11,645 nt of DNA, taken from assembly GCA_903960645.1 (NCBI GenBank), contig CAJCBN010000435.1, positions 1 through 11,645 of the forward strand, written 5' to 3'. Positions 5,752 to 11,645 of the stretch are shown here, piece after piece; the first letter of the stretch is position 1, and each line of letters opens with the position of its first letter. The position numbers and the translations under genes were made by a program. This DNA is from an uncultured Actinomycetes bacterium (GTDB taxonomy: Bacteria; Actinomycetota; Thermoleophilia; Gaiellales; F1-60-MAGs149). The notes beneath the pieces are model-generated. The model had not been told where the DNA came from. It saw nothing but the letters and a program-made list of their open reading frames with translations, and searched no databases.

Positions 5752-6860
5752 TCGGCACCGCCGATGCCCTCGAGAACCGGGGCGTGCGCGGCGAGGCAGC
5801 CGTCGGCGCGCAGCAGCTCGACCGCGCGGTGCGCGTTCGTCTCGCCGGCCACGATGATGCGGATCTCGCCGCCGCGCTCGGGCGAGATGTGGCTGAGCGA
5901 GAACTCCTCGATGTTGATGCCGGCGGCGGACAGCGTCTGTGCGATCGAGGAGAGCGCACCGGGACGGTCGGGGACGGAGGCGATCAGCTCGTGGAGATCC
6001 GCCGGGGCCGTGCGGTGCGCCTGGGCGAGCGCCTCGCTGCGGGCCGCTGCGGCAGCGGCGATCCAGCCGGCCAGGAAGACCTCATCGCCGGTGCGCAGCG
6101 CCTCCGCGACGACGTCAAGCCGCTGCTGCGCGTCGGCGACGGCGGCCAGCACGGCCTCCCGGTTGTCGAGCAGGATGTCGATCCAGATGGCGGGATTGGC
6201 ACCCGCCACGCGCGTCATGTCACGGAACGAGCCGCCGACCGAATGCAGGGGGCTGTGCCCGTTGACGTCCGTCGCGGCGACCTGCGTGGCGAGGACGTTG
6301 GCGAGGACGTGCGGAAAGTGGCTGGTCAGCGCGACGATCGAATCGTGAGCGGCGGCATCGATCACGACCGGTCGCGCACCGATCGCTGTGGCGACGCCGT
6401 GCACCTGCGCGAGGCGCTCGGCGCCGGACTCGACCGTCGGCGTCAGAAACCAGGTGGCGCCCTGGAACAGCTCGGGGCGCGCATGCGCGGCCCCGTGCGC
6501 CTCGGAGCCGCAGATCGGATGGCCGCCGATGAAGCGCGACCGCCCGGACTCGGCGACGGCGGCGACGACATGGCCCTTGGTGGAGCCGATATCGGTGATC
6601 GTCGCGCTCGGCGCGGCGTTGAGCGCCTGCTCCACGGTGGCGGCGATCGCGGACACCGGCGTCGCCACGACGATCAGATCCGCTGCGGCGCAGGCCTCGT
6701 CCAGGGTGGCGGCGACGGCGTCGACGCACCCGCGCTCAAGGGCAATCGCGGCCTCAGACGGAGAGACGTCAAAGCCGATCACCTGAGCGACGGCGTGCTC
6801 ACGCAGAGCGGCTCCGAGACTGCCGCCCATGAGTCCGAGGCCGACGATCGCGACCTGCAT
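5748..6860 (-). CDS. tyrA: Prephenate dehydrogenase with C-terminal ACT domain
   Basis: Oxidatively decarboxylates prephenate to 4-hydroxyphenylpyruvate, the tyrosine branch. In 370 residues, the Rossmann motif is GLGLMGG (7-13). D31 at the end of the second strand (VIGFDVSP) suggests preference for NAD+ over NADP+. H114 in GGHPICGSE is the expected catalytic histidine. The all-helical dimerisation domain includes SFRDMTRVAGANPAIW (211-226). An ACT domain runs from about 287 to 365 (ELIASVPDRPGALSSIAQTL); in this family it usually mediates feedback by tyrosine. ATG 6860 lies 6 nt after the aroF stop with only a weak GGCGG behind it. No chorismate mutase domain is fused to it. Confidence 0.95.
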   Translation of the reverse strand: MQVAIVGLGLMGGSLGAALREHAVAQVIGFDVSPSEAAIALERGCVDAVAATLDEACAAADLIVVATPVSAIAATVEQALNAAPSATITDIGSTKGHVVAAVAESGRSRFIGGHPICGSEAHGAAHARPELFQGATWFLTPTVESGAERLAQVHGVATAIGARPVVIDAAAHDSIVALTSHFPHVLANVLATQVAATDVNGHSPLHSVGGSFRDMTRVAGANPAIWIDILLDNREAVLAAVADAQQRLDVVAEALRTGDEVFLAGWIAAAAAARSEALAQAHRTAPADLHELIASVPDRPGALSSIAQTLSAAGINIEEFSLSHISPERGGEIRIIVAGETNAHRAVELLRADGCLAAHAPVLEGIGGAE

Positions 6861-6866
6861 GGCCGC

Positions 6867-7919
6867 CTACCGGCTGAGGGTCCTGCCGCTGACCACGACG
6901 AGCCGCTCGATATCCGCGACGAACGCGGGGAACTCGGCCGACGGGATCTGCTGCGCGGCATCGGAGAGAGCGTGCTCGGGCGTCGGATGCGTTTCGACGA
7001 TCAGGCCGTCGGCGCCAGCGGCGACGGAGGCGAGGGCAAGCGGCGCGACCAGCGAGCGCTTGCCGGCGGCGTGCGAGGGGTCGACGATGATCGGCAGGTG
7101 CGTCTCGGCCTTGAGGACCGGGATCGCGGAGACGTCGAGGGTGAAGCGCGTGGCCCGCTCAAACGTCCGGATGCCGCGCTCGCAGAGGATCAGCTCGTCG
7201 CAGCCGCCGTTGGCGATGTACTCCGAGGCCATCAGGAGCTCCTCGATGGTGGCGGCGATACCCCGCTTGAGCATGATCGGCTTGCCCGAGCTGCCGACGG
7301 CGCTGAGCAGGTTGAAGTTCTGCATGTTGCGCGCGCCGATCCAGATCATGTCGACGTGGTCGATCACGTCCTGGAGGTCGCGCACGTCCATCAGCTCGGT
7401 CGTGACCGGCAGGCCGACCTCGTCACCGACGGCGCGCAGGATGCGCAGGCCCTCGAGACCGAGGCCCTGGAACGCGTAGGGCGAGGTGCGCGGCTTGTAG
7501 GCGCCGCCGCGGAGCATCGAACCACCGGCGGCCTTGACCGCCTTGGCCGACGCGAGCGTCTGCTCGTACGACTCAATCGAGCACGGACCGGCCATCATCG
7601 CGAAGTGGCCGCCGCCGACCTTGCACGGCCCGACGGTGACGATCGTGTCGCGCGAGCGGAACTCGCGCGAAACGCGCTTGTACTCCTTGCGCAGCGGCAC
7701 GACGCGCTCGACGCCGTCGACGGCCTCAAGCGGCAGGCTCGCGACGATCGCGCGATCACCGATGACCCCGATGACGGTGCCGTCACCACCCGTGTCGACG
7801 TGGACCCCGGCACCCGCCTCGTGGATCAGCGAGATGACGTGCTGTACCTCCGCCTCGGTGGCGGAAGCACGCATGACGACGATGAGCTCAGGGGCTCCGG
7901 TGACAGATGCAGCACTCAC
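6867..7919 (-). CDS. aroF: DAHP synthase, type I-beta with ferredoxin-like regulatory domain
   Basis: First step of the shikimate pathway: condenses phosphoenolpyruvate and erythrose 4-phosphate to DAHP. At 350 residues it has an N-terminal ferredoxin-like domain (about 10-75), the element that gives feedback control in the Thermotoga enzyme, followed by a TIM barrel. Predicted metal ligands are C113 (AGPCSIES), H283 (DPSHA), E309 (VETHP) and D320. Their spacing (170, 26, 11) matches the Thermotoga maritima set as I recall it (C102, H272, E298, D309). KPRTSPYAFQG (142-152) is the PEP/E4P loop. The start is GTG 7919: a TATACT box ends 8 nt before it and there is no Shine-Dalgarno, so the mRNA is probably leaderless. 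It is the first gene of the six-gene operon. The symbol could equally be aroG. Confidence 0.95.
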   Translation of the reverse strand: MSAASVTGAPELIVVMRASATEAEVQHVISLIHEAGAGVHVDTGGDGTVIGVIGDRAIVASLPLEAVDGVERVVPLRKEYKRVSREFRSRDTIVTVGPCKVGGGHFAMMAGPCSIESYEQTLASAKAVKAAGGSMLRGGAYKPRTSPYAFQGLGLEGLRILRAVGDEVGLPVTTELMDVRDLQDVIDHVDMIWIGARNMQNFNLLSAVGSSGKPIMLKRGIAATIEELLMASEYIANGGCDELILCERGIRTFERATRFTLDVSAIPVLKAETHLPIIVDPSHAAGKRSLVAPLALASVAAGADGLIVETHPTPEHALSDAAQQIPSAEFPAFVADIERLVVVSGRTLSR

Positions 7920-7927
7920 GGTGCCGA

Positions 7928-7933
7928 AGTATA
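7928..7933 (-). promoter_or_regulatory. -10 box of the aroF-tyrA-aroA-cmk-plsC-der operon
   Basis: TATACT on the minus strand ends 8 nt before the aroF GTG. A normal -10 to +1 distance places transcription start at or within about two bases of that GTG. No ribosome binding site exists in the 29-nt gap. No recognisable -35 is present, because the region is occupied by the rluB hairpin. Confidence 0.6.
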
Positions 7934-7958
7934 CGGCGGCTCGGGTTTTCAGCCGCCG
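7934..7958 (-). terminator. Hairpin at the rluB stop, abutting the aroF promoter
   Basis: CGGCGGCT and AGCCGCCG form a perfect 8-bp stem (7934-7941 with 7951-7958) around a 9-nt loop. On the minus strand the rluB TGA (7951-7949) is the last base of the 5' arm plus the first two loop bases. The 3' arm is followed at once by the TATACT box. There is no U-tract. It may terminate scp/rluB transcripts while the next promoter restarts transcription. Confidence 0.55.
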
Positions 7959-8680
7959 CTTGCTGCAGTACGCAGCGCTTCGAGCTCATGGGGCTTCAGC
8001 GCACGGCAGGTGCCGATGCCGAGCCGGCCCAGCGTCAGTGGCCCGTAGGCGATGCGCTCGAGCTCCATCACGGGGTAGCCGACCGCGGCGCACATGCGCC
8101 GGACCTGGCGATTGCGCCCCTCTTTGATGGTGATCTCAAGCTCTGCCCCGCCCGAGCGCGCGGCGAGCATCTTGACGTCGGCCGGCTGCGTGCGCCCGTC
8201 GTCGAGGTAGACGCCCTGCGTGAGCTTGCGCAGCGCAGCGGAGCCGGGCAGCCCGCGGACGATCGCGCGGTACGTCTTCTTCACACCGTGCCGGGGATGC
8301 CCCAACCGGTGGGCAAGATCGCCGTCGTTCGTCAGCAGAAGGAGGCCGCTCGTCATCGCATCGAGGCGCCCGACCGGTACGACGCGCTCCACCACATCGA
8401 TCAGGTCAACCACCTTCGGCCGCCCCTCGGGGTCGCTCATCGTGGTGACGTAGCCGACGGGCTTGTTCAGCATCAGGTAGACCATCCGCTCGACCGCGAC
8501 GGGGCTGCCGTCGACGGTCACGGTCGCCCCGGCCGGCACCTGCGAGCCGGGCTGGCCGACGACGCCATCGATGGTGACACGCCCCTCTGCGATCAGCGCG
8601 TCGGCTCCGCGCCGCGAGGCAACGCCGCTCTGGGCGAGGAACTTGTTGAGTCGAACAGTGCTCGCCGGGGAATCAGCCAC
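7949..8680 (-). CDS. rluB: RluB/RsuA-family rRNA pseudouridine synthase
   Basis: Isomerises a specific uridine in ribosomal RNA, most likely in 23S rRNA. In 243 residues an N-terminal S4 RNA-binding domain (about 9-56, RLNKFLAQSGVASRRGADAL) precedes the synthase domain. The catalytic motif is GRLDAMTSGLLLLTNDGDL (104-122) with D107. KTYRAIVRG (135-143) and the basic EGRNRQVRRM (187-196) are further family marks. The start is GTG 8680, 13 nt after the scpB stop, with no clear Shine-Dalgarno. The open frame extends to 8875, but that part lies antiparallel-free inside scpB and is Arg-rich shadow sequence. The scpA-scpB-rluB order is typical of Gram-positive bacteria. Target specificity (RluB rather than RsuA) is inferred from that context. 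Confidence 0.93.
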   Translation of the reverse strand: MADSPASTVRLNKFLAQSGVASRRGADALIAEGRVTIDGVVGQPGSQVPAGATVTVDGSPVAVERMVYLMLNKPVGYVTTMSDPEGRPKVVDLIDVVERVVPVGRLDAMTSGLLLLTNDGDLAHRLGHPRHGVKKTYRAIVRGLPGSAALRKLTQGVYLDDGRTQPADVKMLAARSGGAELEITIKEGRNRQVRRMCAAVGYPVMELERIAYGPLTLGRLGIGTCRALKPHELEALRTAASGG

Positions 8681-8693
8681 GAGCCGAAGTGTC

Positions 8694-9401
8694 TCAGGCC
8701 GGCGGCTCGGCTGCGGCGTCGGGCTCGTCAGCGGCCGCGAGTGGCTCGCTCGCGATCGGGCTGGTGGCCGCCTCGCCGCCCGTGACCGCACTGGGATCCT
8801 CGATCGCGACGGCCTGCGTCGCCGCCATCGCCTGCAGCCGATCGCGTACCTCGGCCGCGTCGGGCAGATCGTCACCCAGCTCCTCGAGCAGCGGCAGAGA
8901 GTGGCGCCCCTCTTCCAGCCCGAAGACGCGGTCGAAGCGCAGCGTCGTGCGGTACAGGATCGGGTTGCCGGGGCGGTCGGAGCGCCCCGCCTCCTCGATC
9001 AGACCGCGCTCAAGCAGGCTCTTGATCGGGTTGTCCGCGGCGACGCCACGGATGCGGGAGATCTCCGGCCGGCTGACCGGACCGGCGTAGGCGACGACGG
9101 CCAGCGTCTCGAGCGCCGCGCGCGACAGCGGCCGCTGCGACAGCTGGTCGAGCAGGCGGGCACAGGCCAGCGCGGTCTCGTCGGCCGCGCGCAGCGCCCA
9201 GCCGCCCGCCACGCGTTCCAGGACGACGCCGGAGACGCCCTCGGCGTGGCGCTCGCCGACGAGCTGGAGCGCCTCCTCGACGTCAGGCTCGGACAGTTGG
9301 GCGGCCGCGGCCAGCGCGCGCTCGTCGAGCGGCTCCGAGGTGATGAACAGCAGCGCCTCGACGACGCGGGCGTTGCCGGCCTGGCGCGGCTCGGCGCTCA
9401 T
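8694..9401 (-). CDS. scpB: Chromosome segregation and condensation protein ScpB
   Basis: Winged-helix partner of the SMC-ScpA condensin-like complex, which compacts and segregates the nucleoid. At 235 residues it has two winged-helix domains (about 12-85 and 90-165). The second carries the family signature LETLAVVAYAGPVSRPEISR with IRGV, then NPIKSLLERGLIEEAGR and PILYRTT. The usual PGRP reads PGNP. The last 45 residues or so are an Ala/Glu/Pro-rich tail with no fold that I recognise. ATG 9401 overlaps the scpA stop as ATGA, and no Shine-Dalgarno is visible, so translation is probably coupled to scpA. Confidence 0.95.
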   Translation of the reverse strand: MSAEPRQAGNARVVEALLFITSEPLDERALAAAAQLSEPDVEEALQLVGERHAEGVSGVVLERVAGGWALRAADETALACARLLDQLSQRPLSRAALETLAVVAYAGPVSRPEISRIRGVAADNPIKSLLERGLIEEAGRSDRPGNPILYRTTLRFDRVFGLEEGRHSLPLLEELGDDLPDAAEVRDRLQAMAATQAVAIEDPSAVTGGEAATSPIASEPLAAADEPDAAAEPPA

Positions 9402-10162
9402 GCGGCGTCGGACACCGCGGCGAGCTGGCGCGTGGCGAGCCGCATCCGGATCGGCGCGAAGGGCGCGTCCTGCTCCGCAACCACCTCACCGCCGCGGATC
9501 AGGTCGAGCACAGCCCAGAAGGCCGCGGCCTGCTCGGACCGGCCGAGGCCCACGACGGCCTCATCGAACGAGCACGACCCCGTGGCGCGCACCGCGCGGC
9601 GGACGTGGTCGAGCAGACGGGCCAGCGGAATGCGGCGGCGCAGCACGTGGATCGGCTCGGCCGCCTCCTCAGTGCGCGTGATGGCCAGACGCAGCGCCGC
9701 GACCAGCTGGTCGGGATCGCCGCTGCCGGCCTCCGCCTCAAGTGCCGGGCGCGGCGGGCGCAGCGCGGGCGGGCCATCGCGGAAAACGCGGCGCCCGACC
9801 TGCTCAAGGCGATCGCCGAGCCACTGCGCTGCCGCCTGGGCGCGCGCGTACTCCGCGAGTCGTGCCGCCAGCTCCTCGGCGGCCTCCTGCGCATCGGGCA
9901 TGTCATCGACCTCGTCGGGCGTCAGCAGCAGCCGGATCTTCAACTCAAGCAGCGCAGCGACGAGCACGAGGAACTCGCTCGCGCTCTCGAGGTCGATCTC
10001 ACCATCCTCCTCGATCTGCGCGAGGTAGCGCAGGCAGACGTCGGCGACGGGAACCTCACCGAGATCGACGACGTCGCGGAGGACGAGCGCGAGCAGGAGG
10101 TCGAACGGGCCGGCGAACGGCTCGAGGTCGAGATCCAGCTGGAGGGCGGAGGTGGCGGACAT
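9398..10162 (-). CDS. scpA: Segregation and condensation protein ScpA (kleisin)
   Basis: Kleisin subunit that bridges the SMC heads and binds a ScpB dimer. The 254-residue product has the N-terminal family signature FAGPFDLLLALV followed by VDLGEVPVADVCLRYL. A helical, Glu/Ala-rich middle part (ELKIRLLLTP, then AEELAARLAEYARAQ) and a C-terminal winged-helix region (ATGSCSFDEAVVGLGRSEQ onward) follow. ATG 10162 is preferred over the adjacent TTG codon at 10165. No ribosome binding site precedes it. TAGCCT lies 8 nt upstream, the same distance as the -10 box of aroF, so the transcript may be leaderless. It is the first gene of scpA-scpB-rluB. Confidence 0.95.
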   Translation of the reverse strand: MSATSALQLDLDLEPFAGPFDLLLALVLRDVVDLGEVPVADVCLRYLAQIEEDGEIDLESASEFLVLVAALLELKIRLLLTPDEVDDMPDAQEAAEELAARLAEYARAQAAAQWLGDRLEQVGRRVFRDGPPALRPPRPALEAEAGSGDPDQLVAALRLAITRTEEAAEPIHVLRRRIPLARLLDHVRRAVRATGSCSFDEAVVGLGRSEQAAAFWAVLDLIRGGEVVAEQDAPFAPIRMRLATRQLAAVSDAA

Positions 10163-10170
10163 CAACGATC

Positions 10171-10176
10171 AGGCTA
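10171..10176 (-). promoter_or_regulatory. Possible -10 box of scpA-scpB-rluB
   Basis: TAGCCT on the minus strand fits the TANNNT -10 pattern and ends 8 nt before the ATG at 10162. TTGCAA (10197-10202) resembles a -35 but sits 20 nt away, longer than usual. There is no Shine-Dalgarno between it and the start codon. Confidence 0.4.
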
Positions 10177-10180
10177 GTCG

Positions 10181-10252
10181 CGGGGTCGGATGGCAATTGC
10201 AACGAGATCCCAACGCCCGCCGTCTCCGCCCTCCAGCCGAATCCCGACCCCG
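10181..10252. repeat. Separated 9-bp inverted repeat between dnaE and scpA
   Basis: CGGGGTCGG (10181-10189) and CCGACCCCG (10244-10252) are exact inverted copies 54 nt apart. They flank the possible -35 of scpA. They might be a long-range operator or RNA stem, but a match of this size can arise by chance in GC-rich DNA. Confidence 0.25.
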
Positions 10253-10260
10253 AACCGCCC

Positions 10261-10283
10261 GCTTGGCCTGCTTGGCCTGCTGG
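10261..10283. repeat. Tandem 9-mer in the dnaE-scpA gap
   Basis: GCTTGGCCT occurs twice head to tail (10261-10269, 10270-10278) and is followed by a partial GCTGG. It is in the 181-bp non-coding gap. Otherwise that gap shows no gene, tRNA or riboswitch that I can recognise. Confidence 0.4.
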
Positions 10284-10315
10284 ATCCTGGAGGCAGGACC
10301 TGTCCGCTGGGATGC

Positions 10316-10345
10316 AGGCGACGTGGGGTTCGACGCCGGTCGCCT
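10316..10345 (-). terminator. Possible dnaE terminator hairpin
   Basis: AGGCGAC (10316-10322) and GTCGCCT (10339-10345) pair in a 7-bp stem with a 16-nt loop. On the minus strand the 5' arm begins inside the dnaE TAG stop (10346-10344). No U-tract follows. The large loop makes it weaker than the other two stop-codon hairpins in the window. Confidence 0.3.
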
Positions 10346-11645
10346 ACGCGACCGACACCGAGCCCACCGTCGCCTGAATCTCGGCGAACAGCGCCTGATC
10401 CGGGCGCACGCGGAACGCGGGCCCGAGCCGCAGGCGCCGGCTGCCCGATGACGTGCGGATGTCGACGACGACGGGATGGTCGCCGTGGAACTCCTCGCAG
10501 ATGCGTCGCAGGCGCTCGATCGCGTCGGCGGGCGCTGTGCGGGCATCGACCTCGATGCGCACGATGCCGACGACCGGCACGGCGTCGAACGGCATGACCT
10601 CGAAGGCGACGAGCTTCGTCTCGCCGCCGCCGCGCTGGTCGACGCGGCCCTTGACGATGATGATCTTGTCCTGGTCGAGGTGCATGCGCGACGCGATGAA
10701 GGCCTTCGAGAAGACGACGACCTCGACGACGCCGGTGGTGTCCTCCAGCTGGACGAAGGCCATCGGGTCGCCCTTCTTGGTCATCGTCTGGCGGACCGAG
10801 GAGACGAGGCCGCCGATGGTCACGGTCTCCCCCTCCTTGCGGTTGCCGAGGTCGCGGATCGGCACATCGACCTTGCGCGTCAGCTGGTCGGCGATGTCCG
10901 TCAGCGGATGGCTGGAGACGTAGATGCCGAGCGTCTCGCGCTCACCGGCCAGCAGCTCCTTCTTGTCGAACTCGCCGGCCGGCACGGGCGGGTGCGAGCC
11001 GCCACCGCCACCGCCGACCGAGGCGTCGTCGAGGCCCTCGAAGAGGTTGGTCTGCCCGGCGTGGCGATCGGCCTGCGCCTTGCGACCCGACTGCACGGCC
11101 TGATCAAGCACGAGCAGCATGCCGCGGCGCGGATCACCCGTGGTGTCCAGCGCACCGGCGCGGATCAGGCTCTCGAGTACGCGGCTGGAGACGTGTTGGG
11201 CATCGACGCGCTCGGCGACGTCCCAGACGGACAGGAAGCGCCCGTCCTCCTCGCGCGCCTCGATGATCGCGCGCACCGCGTTCTCGCCGACGTTCTTGAC
11301 GGCACTCAGGCCGAAGCGGATCTTCCCCTCGACCACCGCGAAGTCGCGCTGGGAGGAGTTGACGTCGGGCGGCAGCACCTCGAGTCCCATCGAGTCGCAC
11401 TCGGCGACGTAGAACGGCACCTTGTCCTTGGTGTCCATCACGGACGAGATCAGCGCGGCCATGTACTCGGCCGGGTAGTTGGCCTTGAGGTACGCAGTGC
11501 GGTACGAGATCAGCGCGTAGCAGGCGGCGTGGGACTTGTTGAACGAGTACTCCGCGGAGCGCTCGTTCTCGTCCCACATGTCGGCGGCGACCTTGGCGTC
11601 GACGCCGTTGGCCGCGCAGCCCTCGATGAAGCGTGGCTTCAGCGA
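10344..11645 (-). CDS. dnaE: DNA polymerase III alpha subunit, C-terminal 433 residues
   Basis: Catalytic subunit of the replicative polymerase; the N-terminal PHP and palm parts lie beyond the right edge. Visible fragment residues: end of the fingers domain with YSFNKSHAACYALISYRTAY (33-52), a helix-hairpin-helix region (about 107-165, LSAVKNVGENAVRAII), a beta-clamp-binding motif QTNLF (198-202), then a Gly6 run (211-216). An OB fold covers about 274-335 (VTIGGLVSSVRQTMTKKGDP), with a C-terminal domain to 433 that binds tau in the family. The frame is open to the last base: the 22 codons beyond the first visible Met (11579) continue the family alignment, so that Met is internal. The type is DnaE rather than PolC. 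Whether it is DnaE1 or an error-prone DnaE2 is not fully shown, but the clamp motif and tau-type tail favour DnaE1. Confidence 0.96.
   Translation of the reverse strand, partial: SLKPRFIEGCAANGVDAKVAADMWDENERSAEYSFNKSHAACYALISYRTAYLKANYPAEYMAALISSVMDTKDKVPFYVAECDSMGLEVLPPDVNSSQRDFAVVEGKIRFGLSAVKNVGENAVRAIIEAREEDGRFLSVWDVAERVDAQHVSSRVLESLIRAGALDTTGDPRRGMLLVLDQAVQSGRKAQADRHAGQTNLFEGLDDASVGGGGGGSHPPVPAGEFDKKELLAGERETLGIYVSSHPLTDIADQLTRKVDVPIRDLGNRKEGETVTIGGLVSSVRQTMTKKGDPMAFVQLEDTTGVVEVVVFSKAFIASRMHLDQDKIIIVKGRVDQRGGGETKLVAFEVMPFDAVPVVGIVRIEVDARTAPADAIERLRRICEEFHGDHPVVVDIRTSSGSRRLRLGPAFRVRPDQALFAEIQATVGSVSVA

Noticed and set aside
5784..8048. A 754-codon open frame on the plus strand.
   Set aside because: It lies antisense to tyrA and aroF, both of which have complete catalytic motifs. 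Its product is Asp/Arg/Gly-rich with no recognisable domain, the usual shadow frame of GC-rich coding DNA.
8681..8875. Upstream extension of the rluB frame.
   Set aside because: It falls within scpB in another frame, is Arg/Ser/Pro-rich, and the S4 domain begins normally after GTG 8680.
8571..10028. A 485-codon plus-strand open frame.
   Set aside because: It is antisense to rluB, scpB and scpA and changes composition where those genes change. No motif was recognised.
1..11645. Defence island, prophage, CRISPR, transposon or secondary-metabolite cluster.
   Set aside because: Every gene is a conserved core gene in normal context, and no direct-repeat array, integrase, transposase or terminal inverted repeat was found.

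Overview
The window is a high-GC stretch of bacterial core genome, most likely from an actinomycete-phylum organism of the class Thermoleophilia (Solirubrobacterales-like). The placement is an inference. It rests on the GC-rich codon use, the GTG starts, promoters that look leaderless, and an LCP-family protein whose C-terminal signature (an 'INIQPGYQ' stretch followed by RFRHADSDLIRLARQQ) I associate with that group. No mobile element, CRISPR array, tRNA or rRNA was seen. All genes but one lie on the minus strand.

Layout, left to right. Positions 1-1048 hold the N-terminal 349 codons of an LCP (LytR-CpsA-Psr) cell-wall ligase on the minus strand, cut by the window edge. A divergent 135-bp promoter region follows. 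The only plus-strand gene (1184-1759) is a histidine phosphatase of the phosphoglycerate-mutase superfamily. It ends in a 10-bp perfect hairpin whose 3-nt loop is its own stop codon, and it converges on der.

Positions 1798-7919 are one compact minus-strand operon, in transcription order aroF (DAHP synthase), tyrA (prephenate dehydrogenase with ACT domain), aroA (EPSP synthase), cmk (an unusually short CMP kinase), plsC-like acyltransferase, der (double GTPase). The last four junctions are 4-nt stop/start overlaps (GTGA, ATGA, ATGA, ATGA). A TATACT -10 box lies 8 nt before the aroF GTG with no Shine-Dalgarno sequence, which suggests a leaderless transcript. The operon combines the entry step, the sixth step and the tyrosine branch of aromatic amino-acid synthesis with pyrimidine nucleotide, phospholipid and ribosome-assembly functions.

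Upstream on the same strand are rluB/rsuA-type pseudouridine synthase (7949-8680), scpB (8694-9401) and scpA (9398-10162). ScpA and ScpB are the kleisin and winged-helix partners of SMC. The rluB stop lies in a hairpin that abuts the aroF promoter. A 181-bp gap then separates scpA from the C-terminal 433 codons of dnaE, the replicative DNA polymerase III alpha subunit, which runs off the right edge.

I see no undescribed multi-gene system. The points worth a second look are small: hairpins built around stop codons, very compact or leaderless promoters, a shortened CMP kinase, and substitutions in otherwise conserved motifs of Der, the acyltransferase and AroA.
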